Origin: Temnopleurus reevesii
Taxonomy: Eukaryota > Echinodermata > Echinoidea > Temnopleuroida > Temnopleuridae
DNA length: 21,980 nt
Reading direction: 5' to 3'
Assembly: GCA_036244855.1 (NCBI GenBank)
Contig: BQKZ01007816.1
Span: 1-21,980 of the forward strand
Part shown: in pieces, positions 21,001 to 21,980 of the stretch
How positions within the stretch are numbered: position 1 is the first letter of the stretch
How the letters are laid out: the number at the start of each line of letters is the position of its first letter
Notes under the pieces: generated by a model
What the model was told of the DNA's origin: nothing
Seen by the model: only the letters and a program-made list of their open reading frames with translations
Database searches by the model: none
Made by a program: the position numbers and the translations under genes

Positions 21001-21309
21001 AAGAACCATTTCGACACATCTGACTTACATGTGAAATTTTGCTGAATTTAATTGCGTGCAACATTTTGTACTGTCTTGAACAAGTAAGACATTGCATTTT
21101 CAGAAGTAGTATCCATTCAAGATTTGGTCCTCATTACATAATGTGCTTTGCAAATCTTTACAATTGGCATACACTATTCTTATTCTTTGTTGTGAAACTT
21201 ACATTGATTGTGCCACTCTCTCCAGATTGCATTGTTAAGTCGAATCTTGTCCTTCCATGTCAATTTCAGCCCCTTGAAGGTCTTCCATTTTGGTGACACA
21301 ATCACACAC
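1..21309 (-). CDS. MLXIP: Mondo-family bHLH-ZIP transcription factor (MondoA/ChREBP relative), 13 exons, partial at both ends
   Basis: Thirteen exons on the minus strand join in phase through GT-AG introns: 21309-21203, 15500-15430, 13391-13251, 12863-12707, 10890-10795, 10365-10277, 9870-7728, 7019-6796, 6010-5839, 5332-5223, 1533-1474, 720-633 and 55-1. Numbering visible residues from the first whole codon, residues 1-106 are the Mondo conserved N-terminal region (KWKTFKGLKL, LNNAIW, EGKYWK). Residues 107-190 hold SEFSDTLF, NADIIQPGL and MDTFEPL. Residues 221-934 are glutamine-rich and residues 936-1103 are a Pro/Ser/Thr linker. The bHLH starts near 1111 (HISAEQKRRFNI). In vertebrates these proteins shuttle between cytoplasm and nucleus, respond to glucose-6-phosphate, pair with Mlx and bind carbohydrate-response E-boxes; that role is inferred from family here. 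The start codon, the rest of the zipper and the C-terminal dimerization/cytoplasmic domain lie outside the window. An in-frame TAG at 8617-8619 interrupts the frame. Invertebrates usually have one Mondo, so the MLXIP symbol is by orthology to the MLXIP/MLXIPL pair. Confidence 0.93.
56..632 (-). other. Intron, no internal feature seen
   Basis: AT-rich GT-AG intron of 577 bp between the last two exons visible. I see no repeat, foldback or coding potential in it. Short open frames on both strands are not conserved in composition and overlap nothing. Confidence 0.85.
633..720 (-). CDS. MLXIP: Mondo exon: helix 1, loop and helix 2 of the bHLH
   Basis: The acceptor is ttatttag|tct and the donor is aaag|gtaagt. 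It has 29 codons plus one base: SGFETLHSLIPSLAQ, then NPSAKISKANMLLK, residues 1124-1152. It matches the ChREBP stretch GFDTLHGLVSTLS...KVSKATTLQK more closely than MondoA's MCFDMLNSLI. This is consistent with an ancestral Mondo that predates the vertebrate split. Loop length fits the family. Confidence 0.93.
721..1473 (-). other. Intron, no internal feature seen
   Basis: AT-rich 753-bp intron splitting the bHLH between the basic region and the rest of helix 1. No repeat structure or coding signal recognised. Confidence 0.85.
1474..1533 (-). CDS. MLXIP: Mondo exon: basic region and start of helix 1 of the bHLH
   Basis: Twenty codons, acceptor ctttgatag|gaa, donor agg|gtaagt: EKGGKLSHISAEQKRRFNIR, residues 1104-1123. 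HISAEQKRRFNI is identical to the vertebrate MondoA and ChREBP basic region. The His-Glu-Arg triad that reads the E-box core in class B bHLH proteins is present (His1111, Glu1115, Arg1119). The rest of the domain follows in the next exon. Confidence 0.95.
2711..3459 (+). repeat. G-rich minisatellite, degenerate GGGTGGGGTRAGGTAG type
   Basis: About 750 bp in which the plus strand is almost free of C and built from degenerate units such as GGGTGGGGTGAGGTAG and AGGGTAGGG. A longer unit recurs: GGAGAGA, ACACAG, a GGTTGG-CC-GG motif, GTGAGG and AAGGGG, near 2711, 2793 and 2938. Many GGG runs lie close together, so G-quadruplexes are possible on the plus strand, which is the template strand of the gene. 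The minus strand has long Pro/Ser/Thr open frames, but these are simple translations of a CCCACCC-type repeat, not a gene. Confidence 0.9.
4068..4085. repeat. Poly-A followed by poly-G homopolymer run
   Basis: A short run of A followed directly by eleven G. It is a likely slippage and sequencing-error site. Confidence 0.85.
4279..4427. repeat. Dispersed repeat, copy 1 (TTCCCTGATTTTCCC family)
   Basis: Shared blocks are AATTCCCTGATTTTCCC, CCC-GACTGGAAAAA, CCAGGTTT-CTAG and CAGTGGG. They recur in the same order at about 5510-5770. The identity is patchy, which suggests old copies of one interspersed element. Confidence 0.6.
4848..4885. repeat. Short dispersed repeat with TGTTTGGT-GTCCTCCACTGACCAA core, copy 1
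   Basis: About 40 bp shared in direct orientation with about 12093-12131. One internal base of the core differs, and a CAAAAAATG or GAAAATGG tail follows. The family is unknown. Confidence 0.55.
5223..5332 (-). CDS. MLXIP: Mondo exon: Ser/Pro linker before the bHLH
   Basis: The acceptor is tcaacacag|aa and the donor is gat|gtaagt. Two bases finish a Lys codon and 36 codons follow: PSTDPIATLPAFSLS, then ATPIAISPAPSPMSLSVEDMD, residues 1068-1103. The Ser-Pro repeats just before the bHLH resemble the SPSPQSPQ stretch at the same place in vertebrate MondoA and could be phosphorylation sites (inference). Phase 0 at the end fits the bHLH exon. Confidence 0.82.
5510..5770. repeat. Dispersed repeat, copy 2 (TTCCCTGATTTTCCC family)
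   Basis: Second copy, in the 506-bp intron 5333-5838, with AATTCCCTGATTTTCCC at the left, then CCCTGACTGGAAAAAT, CCAGGTTTCCTAG and CAGTGGG. It is longer than copy 1 because of about 100 bp of extra sequence in the middle. Confidence 0.6.
5839..6010 (-). CDS. MLXIP: Mondo exon: Ser/Thr-rich linker
   Basis: The acceptor is cttatttag|tcg and the donor is caga|gtgagt, giving 57 codons plus one base, residues 1010-1066. The sequence opens SSEPAKTQTARPPTTGFF and ends NIAQSSKAVQ. It is Ser/Thr/Ala-rich with no recognised domain, so the call rests on splice signals, an open frame and phase agreement with both neighbours. Skipping this exon alone would break phase, since it enters in phase 0 and leaves in phase 1. 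Confidence 0.78.
6397..6522. repeat. Weak foldback element
   Basis: The left end reads GGACGGTAGTCTGAAG. The right end read in reverse is ACGGCTGGTGGTCTGAG, a partial inverted match. Inside, AAGTCC near 6440 and its relatives give nested inverted repeats (GACAAGTCCATTG; AAGTCCTAGTTT). The identity is modest and the limits are approximate. Confidence 0.4.
6627..6776. repeat. MITE-like foldback, ATGTTTCATGAAA ends
   Basis: The left end AGGATGTTTCATGAAATTTC followed by CAGCGA pairs with the right end TCGCTGCAACAATTTTCATG followed by AAACACCCTCCT as an inverted repeat of roughly 30 bp with several mismatches. The total is about 150 bp with no coding capacity. It sits 19 bp from the low edge of the exon 6796-7019. 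No clear target duplication was seen. Confidence 0.65.
6796..7019 (-). CDS. MLXIP: Mondo exon: Pro/Thr/Ser-rich linker with KPEPK motif
   Basis: The acceptor is tctacccag|gc and the donor is ttg|gtgagt. Two bases finish a Gly codon, then come 74 codons, residues 936-1009, ending in phase 0. It begins KYDTSPASISIRPESGSATP, continues VRTVVFQQVKPEPKQATKPT, and ends KISNAPIKML. The composition is low-complexity with no recognisable domain, as expected for the variable central region of Mondo proteins. A foldback element (6627-6776) lies 19 bp past the donor. Confidence 0.85.
7020..7727 (-). other. Intron with a small hairpin
   Basis: A 708-bp intron. It is AT-rich and otherwise featureless except for the 85-bp hairpin at 7536-7620. 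Confidence 0.8.
7536..7620. repeat. Short foldback with 13-bp perfect arms
   Basis: AGCTGAACCAAAT at 7536-7548 is exactly complementary to ATTTGGTTCAGCT at 7608-7620. The inner parts (a GAGAGAAAG against a CTTTTCTTGAAAG region) extend the pairing loosely. It could be a small MITE or a chance hairpin. Confidence 0.55.
7728..9870 (-). CDS. MLXIP: Mondo giant glutamine-rich exon with one in-frame amber codon
   Basis: The acceptor is cacttccag|aac and the donor is actg|gtaatt, giving 2143 bp or 714 codons plus one base in a single frame. It starts NLLNVDSALMSSFQTTQ and ends LLTQLLAEGT. Glutamine is encoded by mixed CAG and CAA codons in several tracts, the densest around 9300-9360, 8580-8660 and 8340-8540. 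Toward its end a Lys/Pro stretch (TKPVALAGIGPKQ, then IKPKTPAKIAPAPPSP) resembles the vertebrate KPVSLTGGRPKQPHKIVPAPKPEP region, which supports the frame past the stop. The TAG at 8617-8619 sits in a CAG/CAA tract, one base from CAG. The same frame stays open for about 297 further codons to the donor, so sequencing error, a polymorphism or a young null allele are likelier than a true end. The vertebrate counterpart region is proline-rich rather than glutamine-rich. Confidence 0.88.
8617..8619 (-). other. In-frame TAG stop codon inside the polyglutamine tract
   Basis: On the minus strand the codons run CAA CAG TAG CAA CAA CAG. The stop is codon 418 of the 714-codon exon, about residue 638 of the visible protein. 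The frames before and after are identical, so no frameshift is involved; a single C-to-T relative to CAG explains it. I saw no convincing GT-AG intron that would remove it. If real, the product would lack the whole bHLH-zipper. Confidence 0.9.
9871..10276 (-). other. Intron, no internal feature seen
   Basis: A 406-bp AT-rich intron directly upstream of the Q-rich exon. No repeat or coding signal recognised. Confidence 0.85.
10277..10365 (-). CDS. MLXIP: Mondo exon: short Q/T-rich linker exon
   Basis: The acceptor is ctcctgcag|ac and the donor is caacag|gtaggt. Two bases complete an Asp codon after EPLP, and 29 codons follow: IMKSGPASSTPPNTYIFTG, then QQTQTQILQQ, residues 192-220. Phase in and out fits its neighbours exactly. 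The sequence is weakly conserved and already enriched in glutamine, leading into the large Q-rich exon. Homology support here is mainly splice phase and position. Confidence 0.82.
10366..10794 (-). other. Intron, no internal feature seen
   Basis: A 429-bp intron, A-rich on the plus strand (AAGGAAAAAGAGG type) in its left half. A 79-residue open frame on the plus strand has no recognisable features and is not called. Confidence 0.85.
10795..10890 (-). CDS. MLXIP: Mondo exon: NADIIQPGL...MDTFEPL block
   Basis: Ninety-six bp, acceptor ccatag|cc, donor ccag|gtatga. Two bases finish an Ala codon; 31 codons follow (HAGMNADIIQPGLVQLQP then SLDDVMDTFEPLP), then one base. The visible span is residues 160-190. 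Vertebrate MondoA has HLGNADMIQPGLIPLQPNLDFMDTFEPF, so identity is high. The block belongs to the conserved N-terminal glucose-response module. Confidence 0.93.
12093..12131. repeat. Short dispersed repeat with TGTTTGGT-GTCCTCCACTGACCAA core, copy 2
   Basis: Second copy of the repeat at 4848-4885. It lies immediately left of the large palindrome that starts at 12140, so it may be a sequence into which that element inserted. Confidence 0.55.
12140..12302. repeat. MITE-like near-perfect palindrome, 67-bp arms
   Basis: Arms 12140-12206 and 12236-12302 are inverted copies matching at 64 of 67 positions by my alignment, with a 29-bp spacer. The ends read GGTGTTTCACCAAGATAAG and its complement. 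The spacer is rich in GCGC. There is no coding capacity. The high arm identity suggests a young insertion or arms kept alike by gene conversion. I could not find an unambiguous target duplication. Confidence 0.88.
12487..12669. repeat. Foldback element with AAAGATTTTGGACA-type arms
   Basis: The left arm at 12487-12548 (AGGAACAAAAGATTTTGGAC, then TAAACAACTCCATTCAAG) is inverted relative to the right arm at 12601-12669 (TTGATTGAAGTTGTTTATTT, then TGTCCAAAATCCTTTGTCCC). The pairing is diverged but continuous for about 60 bp. The right end lies about 37 bp from the exon at 12707. A single-arm relative is found at 13727-13792. Confidence 0.7.
12707..12863 (-). CDS. MLXIP: Mondo exon: DEETLLSEFSDTLF block
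   Basis: The acceptor is gatcag|aag and the donor is atgg|gtaagc. It has 52 codons plus one base. It reads KHLMNLSKNLLDTSSDEG, then TPMILDEETLLSEFSDTLF, then TSLNPNFPFPNPKEM, residues 107-158. SEFSDTLF plus a following PNP-[KR]-E is the family signature in MondoA and ChREBP, an acidic and hydrophobic stretch in the N-terminal regulatory and transactivation region. The right arm of a foldback repeat (12601-12669) ends only about 37 bp downstream of the donor. Confidence 0.93.
12864..13250 (-). other. Intron, no internal feature seen
   Basis: A 387-bp intron. Its left part is purine-rich on the plus strand (a GGAAAGAGTTAG / GGAGGAG type region near 12880-12990), which means a pyrimidine-rich stretch before the acceptor on the transcribed RNA. 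No repeat recognised. Confidence 0.82.
13251..13391 (-). CDS. MLXIP: Mondo exon: EGKYWK...EYQKW block
   Basis: Forty-seven codons, phase 0 to 0, acceptor aacaag|gct and donor gag|gtaatt. The exon reads AVILEGKYWKR, then TLCAVVKEYQKWRIFYKKKL, then GNSGLLGESMDDILEE, residues 60-106. The match to vertebrate ITTEGKYWKSRIE...REYHKWRTYFKKRL is near-continuous. In vertebrate Mondo proteins the basic part of this block overlaps the N-terminal nuclear localization signal and helps control entry into the nucleus. Other readings of the same DNA on either strand are shadows. Confidence 0.93.
13569..13579. repeat. Poly-C run
   Basis: About eleven C in a row on the plus strand within a pyrimidine-rich stretch. 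It is a likely slippage site. Confidence 0.85.
13727..13792. repeat. Single arm of the 12487-12669 foldback family
   Basis: It reads ATTATTGTGAATGCCTAAAT, then GGAGTTGTTTACTTTGTACA, then AAATTCTTTGTCCC. This follows the right arm of the larger foldback (ATTGTGAACGC, GTTGTTTATTTTGTCCAAAA, CTTTGTCCC) in the same orientation. No matching second arm was seen nearby, so this is a half element or relic. Confidence 0.65.
14075..14249. repeat. MITE, GGGGTGTTGCTCAAAA ends, copy 1
   Basis: About 175 bp, starting GGGGTGTTGCTCAAAAGTTG and ending TTTTGAGCAACACCCC. The interior has AATCAAAATTATTGTTTCAT, then GCGCGTCTTGTTAAATGCG, shared with the copy at 15153-15310, which lies in the opposite orientation. 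The element is non-coding. The 63-residue open frame across it is a shadow. Its flanks (AAT and TAA) do not form a clear duplication. Confidence 0.85.
14574..14589. repeat. (TA)n microsatellite
   Basis: A short run of alternating TA of about 16 bp. Confidence 0.85.
14690..14780. repeat. Hairpin repeat unit 1 (CTGTTATCAC...GATAACAG)
   Basis: The left end GGTCTGTTATCACTATAATG is inverted against the right end ACAATGATAACAGGTAACC. Inside, GCTCAGAACA at 14706-14715 pairs with TGTTCTGAGC at 14751-14760. A second unit with the same ends follows at 14859-14935. Confidence 0.7.
14859..14935. repeat. Hairpin repeat unit 2 (CTGTTATCAC...GATAACAG)
   Basis: It begins GGCTACCTGTTATCACCATA and ends GTGATAACAGGTATCC, with AACAATGGGATCA and ATCACTGGGT shared with unit 1. 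It lacks part of the stem found in unit 1. The two units are about 80 bp apart in direct orientation and end in the near-identical CCAACTATT and CCAAATATT. Confidence 0.7.
15153..15310. repeat. MITE, GGGGTGTTGCTCAAAA ends, copy 2, inverted relative to copy 1
   Basis: It begins GGGGTGTTGCTCAAAATC and ends TTTTGAGCAACACCCCC. Its reverse complement matches copy 1 through the core (GCCAATCAAAATCATTGTTT, CATGCGCGTCTTGTTAAATG). TTA stands on both sides (TTA before the G run, TTA after the C run), fitting the 3-bp TWA duplications of PIF/Harbinger-type elements. That superfamily assignment is inference from the duplication alone. Confidence 0.85.
15312..15421. repeat. Dispersed repeat with ACTGTGATTTTTCAATTTTA start, copy 1
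   Basis: ACTGTGATTTTTCAATTTTA near 15313 and GGGCATCCAAACAATTTTTTGGGCCTTA at its other end. The same two blocks in the same order occur at 18487-18582. It abuts the MITE end at 15310 and finishes about 9 bp from the exon at 15430. Confidence 0.6.
15430..15500 (-). CDS. MLXIP: Mondo exon: short 71-bp exon linking the two conserved N-terminal blocks
   Basis: The acceptor is ttcacag|at and the donor is cag|gtaaac. The exon has two bases that complete a Tyr codon with the previous exon, then 23 codons: ILGRRPLICQF then SSPLIDSYTAPQ, residues 37-59. It aligns with the vertebrate stretch running from the Tyr after AIWRAW through PVCHFVTPLDG. A dispersed repeat ends about 10 bp from the donor (see 15312-15421). 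The exon ends in phase 0. Confidence 0.9.
15682..15828. repeat. 147-bp duplicated segment, copy 1
   Basis: Starts CAGCCTTCTCATTTGCTTTG and ends CCTACACTGTA. It is nearly identical to 15948-16094; the one difference I see is TTTGTACAGTC here against TTTGTACTGTC there. Confidence 0.92.
15947..15947. other. Unresolved base (N), probable assembly joint
   Basis: A single N immediately precedes the second copy of the 147-bp duplicate. Its exact placement at the duplicate boundary suggests two contigs or haplotypes joined without merging their overlap. Confidence 0.9.
15948..16094. repeat. 147-bp duplicated segment, copy 2
   Basis: Begins directly after the N and repeats 15682-15828 over its whole length with one mismatch. 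After it the sequences diverge (CCTACACATAC here, TGATGGAAG after copy 1). Confidence 0.92.
16408..16447. repeat. Short hairpin AATGAGG...CCTCATT
   Basis: AATGAGG, a 7-base bulge, GCTGTT, a 6-base loop, AACAGC and CCTCATT form a 13-bp stem with one asymmetric bulge. The function is unknown; it is too short and interrupted to call a microRNA precursor. Confidence 0.5.
18487..18582. repeat. Dispersed repeat with ACTGTGATTTTTCAATTTTA start, copy 2
   Basis: ACTGTGATTTCTCAATTTTA at the left, GGGGCAACCAAACAATATTT then TATGGGCCTA at the right. It is in direct orientation relative to 15312-15421, with a diverged middle. Confidence 0.6.
18940..19080. repeat. Body of tRNA-derived repeat, copy 1
   Basis: It shares in order ATCAGCC, TCACCTGGCC, GGGACACACCCCCAACAC, AGTCTGCATCACTGA, ATGCAT, CAGTGTAAA, CATCTCACTGCAGTTTTGTA and ACACAACTCTCATA with 19165-19315. 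The tRNA-like head seen before copy 2 is absent or unrecognisable here. Confidence 0.75.
19105..19315 (+). mobile_element. tRNA-derived SINE-like element, copy 2 with Pol III box B
   Basis: GGTTCGAATCC at 19153-19163 is a perfect Pol III box B. Just before it, CGCGCCTTTCAATCAGAGGTTCG resembles a tRNA anticodon arm, although U33 is not preserved in the best fold. A convincing box A was not found. The body 19165-19315 is the second copy of 18940-19080. The 60- and 76-residue open frames across this region are repeat shadows. I read it as a decayed tRNA-derived SINE rather than a working tRNA gene. Confidence 0.6.
19324..19400. repeat. Relic end of the GGGGTGTTGCT MITE family
   Basis: GGGGTGTTGCTAGAAAGTT at 19324-19342 resembles the left terminus of the MITE copies at 14075 and 15153, with one or two changes. 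Downstream, ATCAATTGCAAAT recalls the interior. No opposite terminus was seen, so it is a truncated or decayed copy. Confidence 0.5.
19797..19813. repeat. (TA)n microsatellite
   Basis: Alternating AT run of about 17 bp in the large intron. Confidence 0.85.
20886..20972 (+). mobile_element. SINE-like tail: GCGCTATATAAA followed by (ATT)n
   Basis: It contains TGTAGAGCGCTTAGAGAATT, a second AAGCGCTATATAAAAGCCG, and then CATT with several ATT units to 20972. A GCGC-TATATAAA motif followed by an ATT tail is a form I know from SINE and LINE 3' ends in marine invertebrates. Only the 3' part is recognised; the 5' head was not found. Confidence 0.55.
21203..21309 (-). CDS. MLXIP: Mondo exon: conserved N-terminal region, KWKTFKGLKL block
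   Basis: This is the most upstream exon visible. Its acceptor reads ttccag|g and its donor is t|gtaagt. It is 107 bp: one base completing a codon, 35 codons, then one base. It reads CVIVSPKWKTFKGLK followed by LTWKDKIRLNNAIWREWHNQ, residues 1-35. The vertebrate counterpart has KWKNFKGLKLLWRDRIRLNNAIWRAW, so this is among the best conserved stretches of the family. In ChREBP and MondoA this part carries the nuclear-export and 14-3-3-binding helices of the glucose-sensing module. The earlier exons holding the start codon are beyond 21980. Confidence 0.93.
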
Positions 21310-21980
21310 CTGGAAAGGGAGTAAACAAACAAATAAAATAAGATAAAATAGTAATCAACAACAGACCAATGACAAAAAATTTGTCAATATCATGATATCA
21401 AGCAATATCAACTGAGTCTGACCATCATGAATTTGAGCGGTTGTGGAAAAAAAAAACTTGTAGTTGACAGATGTCAGTTAAAAAGAATGTTAAATTATGC
21501 CTTTTTTCAGCATGCAAAAACTTCTTAGAACTTGTAATGATATGAAAATGTCACAATAAGATCCTGATCACAATCTGAACAAAGTACGTGTATATTAAAT
21601 ACATGTACAGGTGTACATAAAATTTACTATGCATCATTCTGTAAAATATTGCTTCCTATACATAATGCAATGTCTACATGTACATGCATTATGGCATCAC
21701 TGGTTCTCAATGGCTCGAACATCGATAATATAATCAAAGGGTTCATTCAACTCATTCAACTACATGGGGTCTGTATAATTTAATAATTACGCTTTACAAA
21801 CAGTTGACTTTACATTACATGTACAGTCTGTATGATGTACATGTACATACAGCTGTGTCAGCACTTAAAGGAGAATCACAAAGACATTATCAAGCCTGGA
21901 ACGTGCGGGTTTGACGAATGAAATGCGAACGGAATGCGAAAAGTGATTGGTATTGTGAGGTCAAAAAAGGGAAAACATTT
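21310..21980 (-). other. Partial intron at the right edge
   Basis: AT-rich sequence upstream of the first visible exon, with several TACATGTAC sites. No exon that would supply the Mondo N-terminus was recognised before the window ends. Confidence 0.75.

Larger units (their letters stand above)
15501..21202 (-). other. Largest intron (5.7 kb), repeat-rich, interrupted by an assembly N
   Basis: It contains the duplication around the N at 15947, the dispersed repeat 18487-18582, a tRNA-derived repeat with a duplicated body (18940-19315), a MITE relic, a (TA)n tract, an ATT-tailed element (20886-20972) and many TACATGTA palindromes. Stretches 16100-18480 and 19400-20880 show no gene. Short open frames there have no recognisable motifs. 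Flanking exons join in phase (1 base + 2 bases forming Tyr), so no missing exon is needed. Confidence 0.82.
18630..21850. repeat. Zone dense in the TACATGTA palindrome
   Basis: TACATGTA or the extended GTACATGTAC occurs repeatedly, for example near 18685, 19440, 19590, 19990, 20270, 20680, 20735, 21680 and 21840, mostly as single sites, sometimes in tandem. It is also scattered in 15790-17710. It is not organised as an array. Confidence 0.75.

Noticed and set aside
20440..21017. Several short open frames on both strands near 20.4-21.0 kb
   Set aside because: They overlap each other and repeat sequence (TACATGTA sites and the ATT-tailed element) and show no conserved motif.
1..21980. CRISPR array, operon, prophage or bacterial defence system
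   Set aside because: The gene structure is spliced and animal-like; no regularly spaced repeats or compact bacterial genes are present.

Overview
The window is metazoan nuclear DNA, most likely from a marine deuterostome and probably an echinoderm such as a sea urchin. The evidence is an AT-rich intron-dominated layout, GT-AG introns that all keep phase, many copies of the palindrome TACATGTA, ATT-tailed and tRNA-like repeats, and numerous small foldback elements. Species assignment is inference. A single N and a near-identical 147-bp duplication beside it mark this as draft assembly.

One protein-coding gene spans nearly the whole window on the minus strand. Its 5' end lies beyond the right edge and its 3' end beyond the left edge. 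It is a Mondo-family bHLH-leucine zipper transcription factor, the single-copy-type relative of vertebrate MondoA (MLXIP) and ChREBP (MLXIPL), which sense glucose-6-phosphate and act with Mlx. I could place 13 coding exons by homology and exact splice phase: 21203-21309, 15430-15500, 13251-13391, 12707-12863, 10795-10890, 10277-10365, 7728-9870, 6796-7019, 5839-6010, 5223-5332, 1474-1533, 633-720 and 1-55 (partial). Together they give about 1170 codons. In order they encode the Mondo conserved N-terminal region, the SDTLF and NADIIQPGL block, a very large glutamine-rich exon, a Pro/Ser/Thr linker, and the bHLH with the start of the zipper. The glutamine-rich exon contains one in-frame TAG (8617-8619) in an otherwise open 714-codon frame. 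This is the most consequential oddity in the window.

The introns carry nearly all remaining structure. There is a 750-bp G-rich minisatellite (2711-3459). Several unrelated foldback or MITE-like elements are present, including a 163-bp palindrome at 12140-12302 with arms matching at 64 of 67 positions, and a family with GGGGTGTTGCTCAAAA ends in two inverted copies. There are two tandem hairpin units, a tRNA-derived element with a duplicated body, an ATT-tailed SINE-like fragment, and several dispersed repeat pairs. I see no second gene, structural RNA gene, CRISPR array or operon-like system. No wholly new biological system is evident. The points worth checking are the amber codon, the Q-rich expansion and the foldback families.
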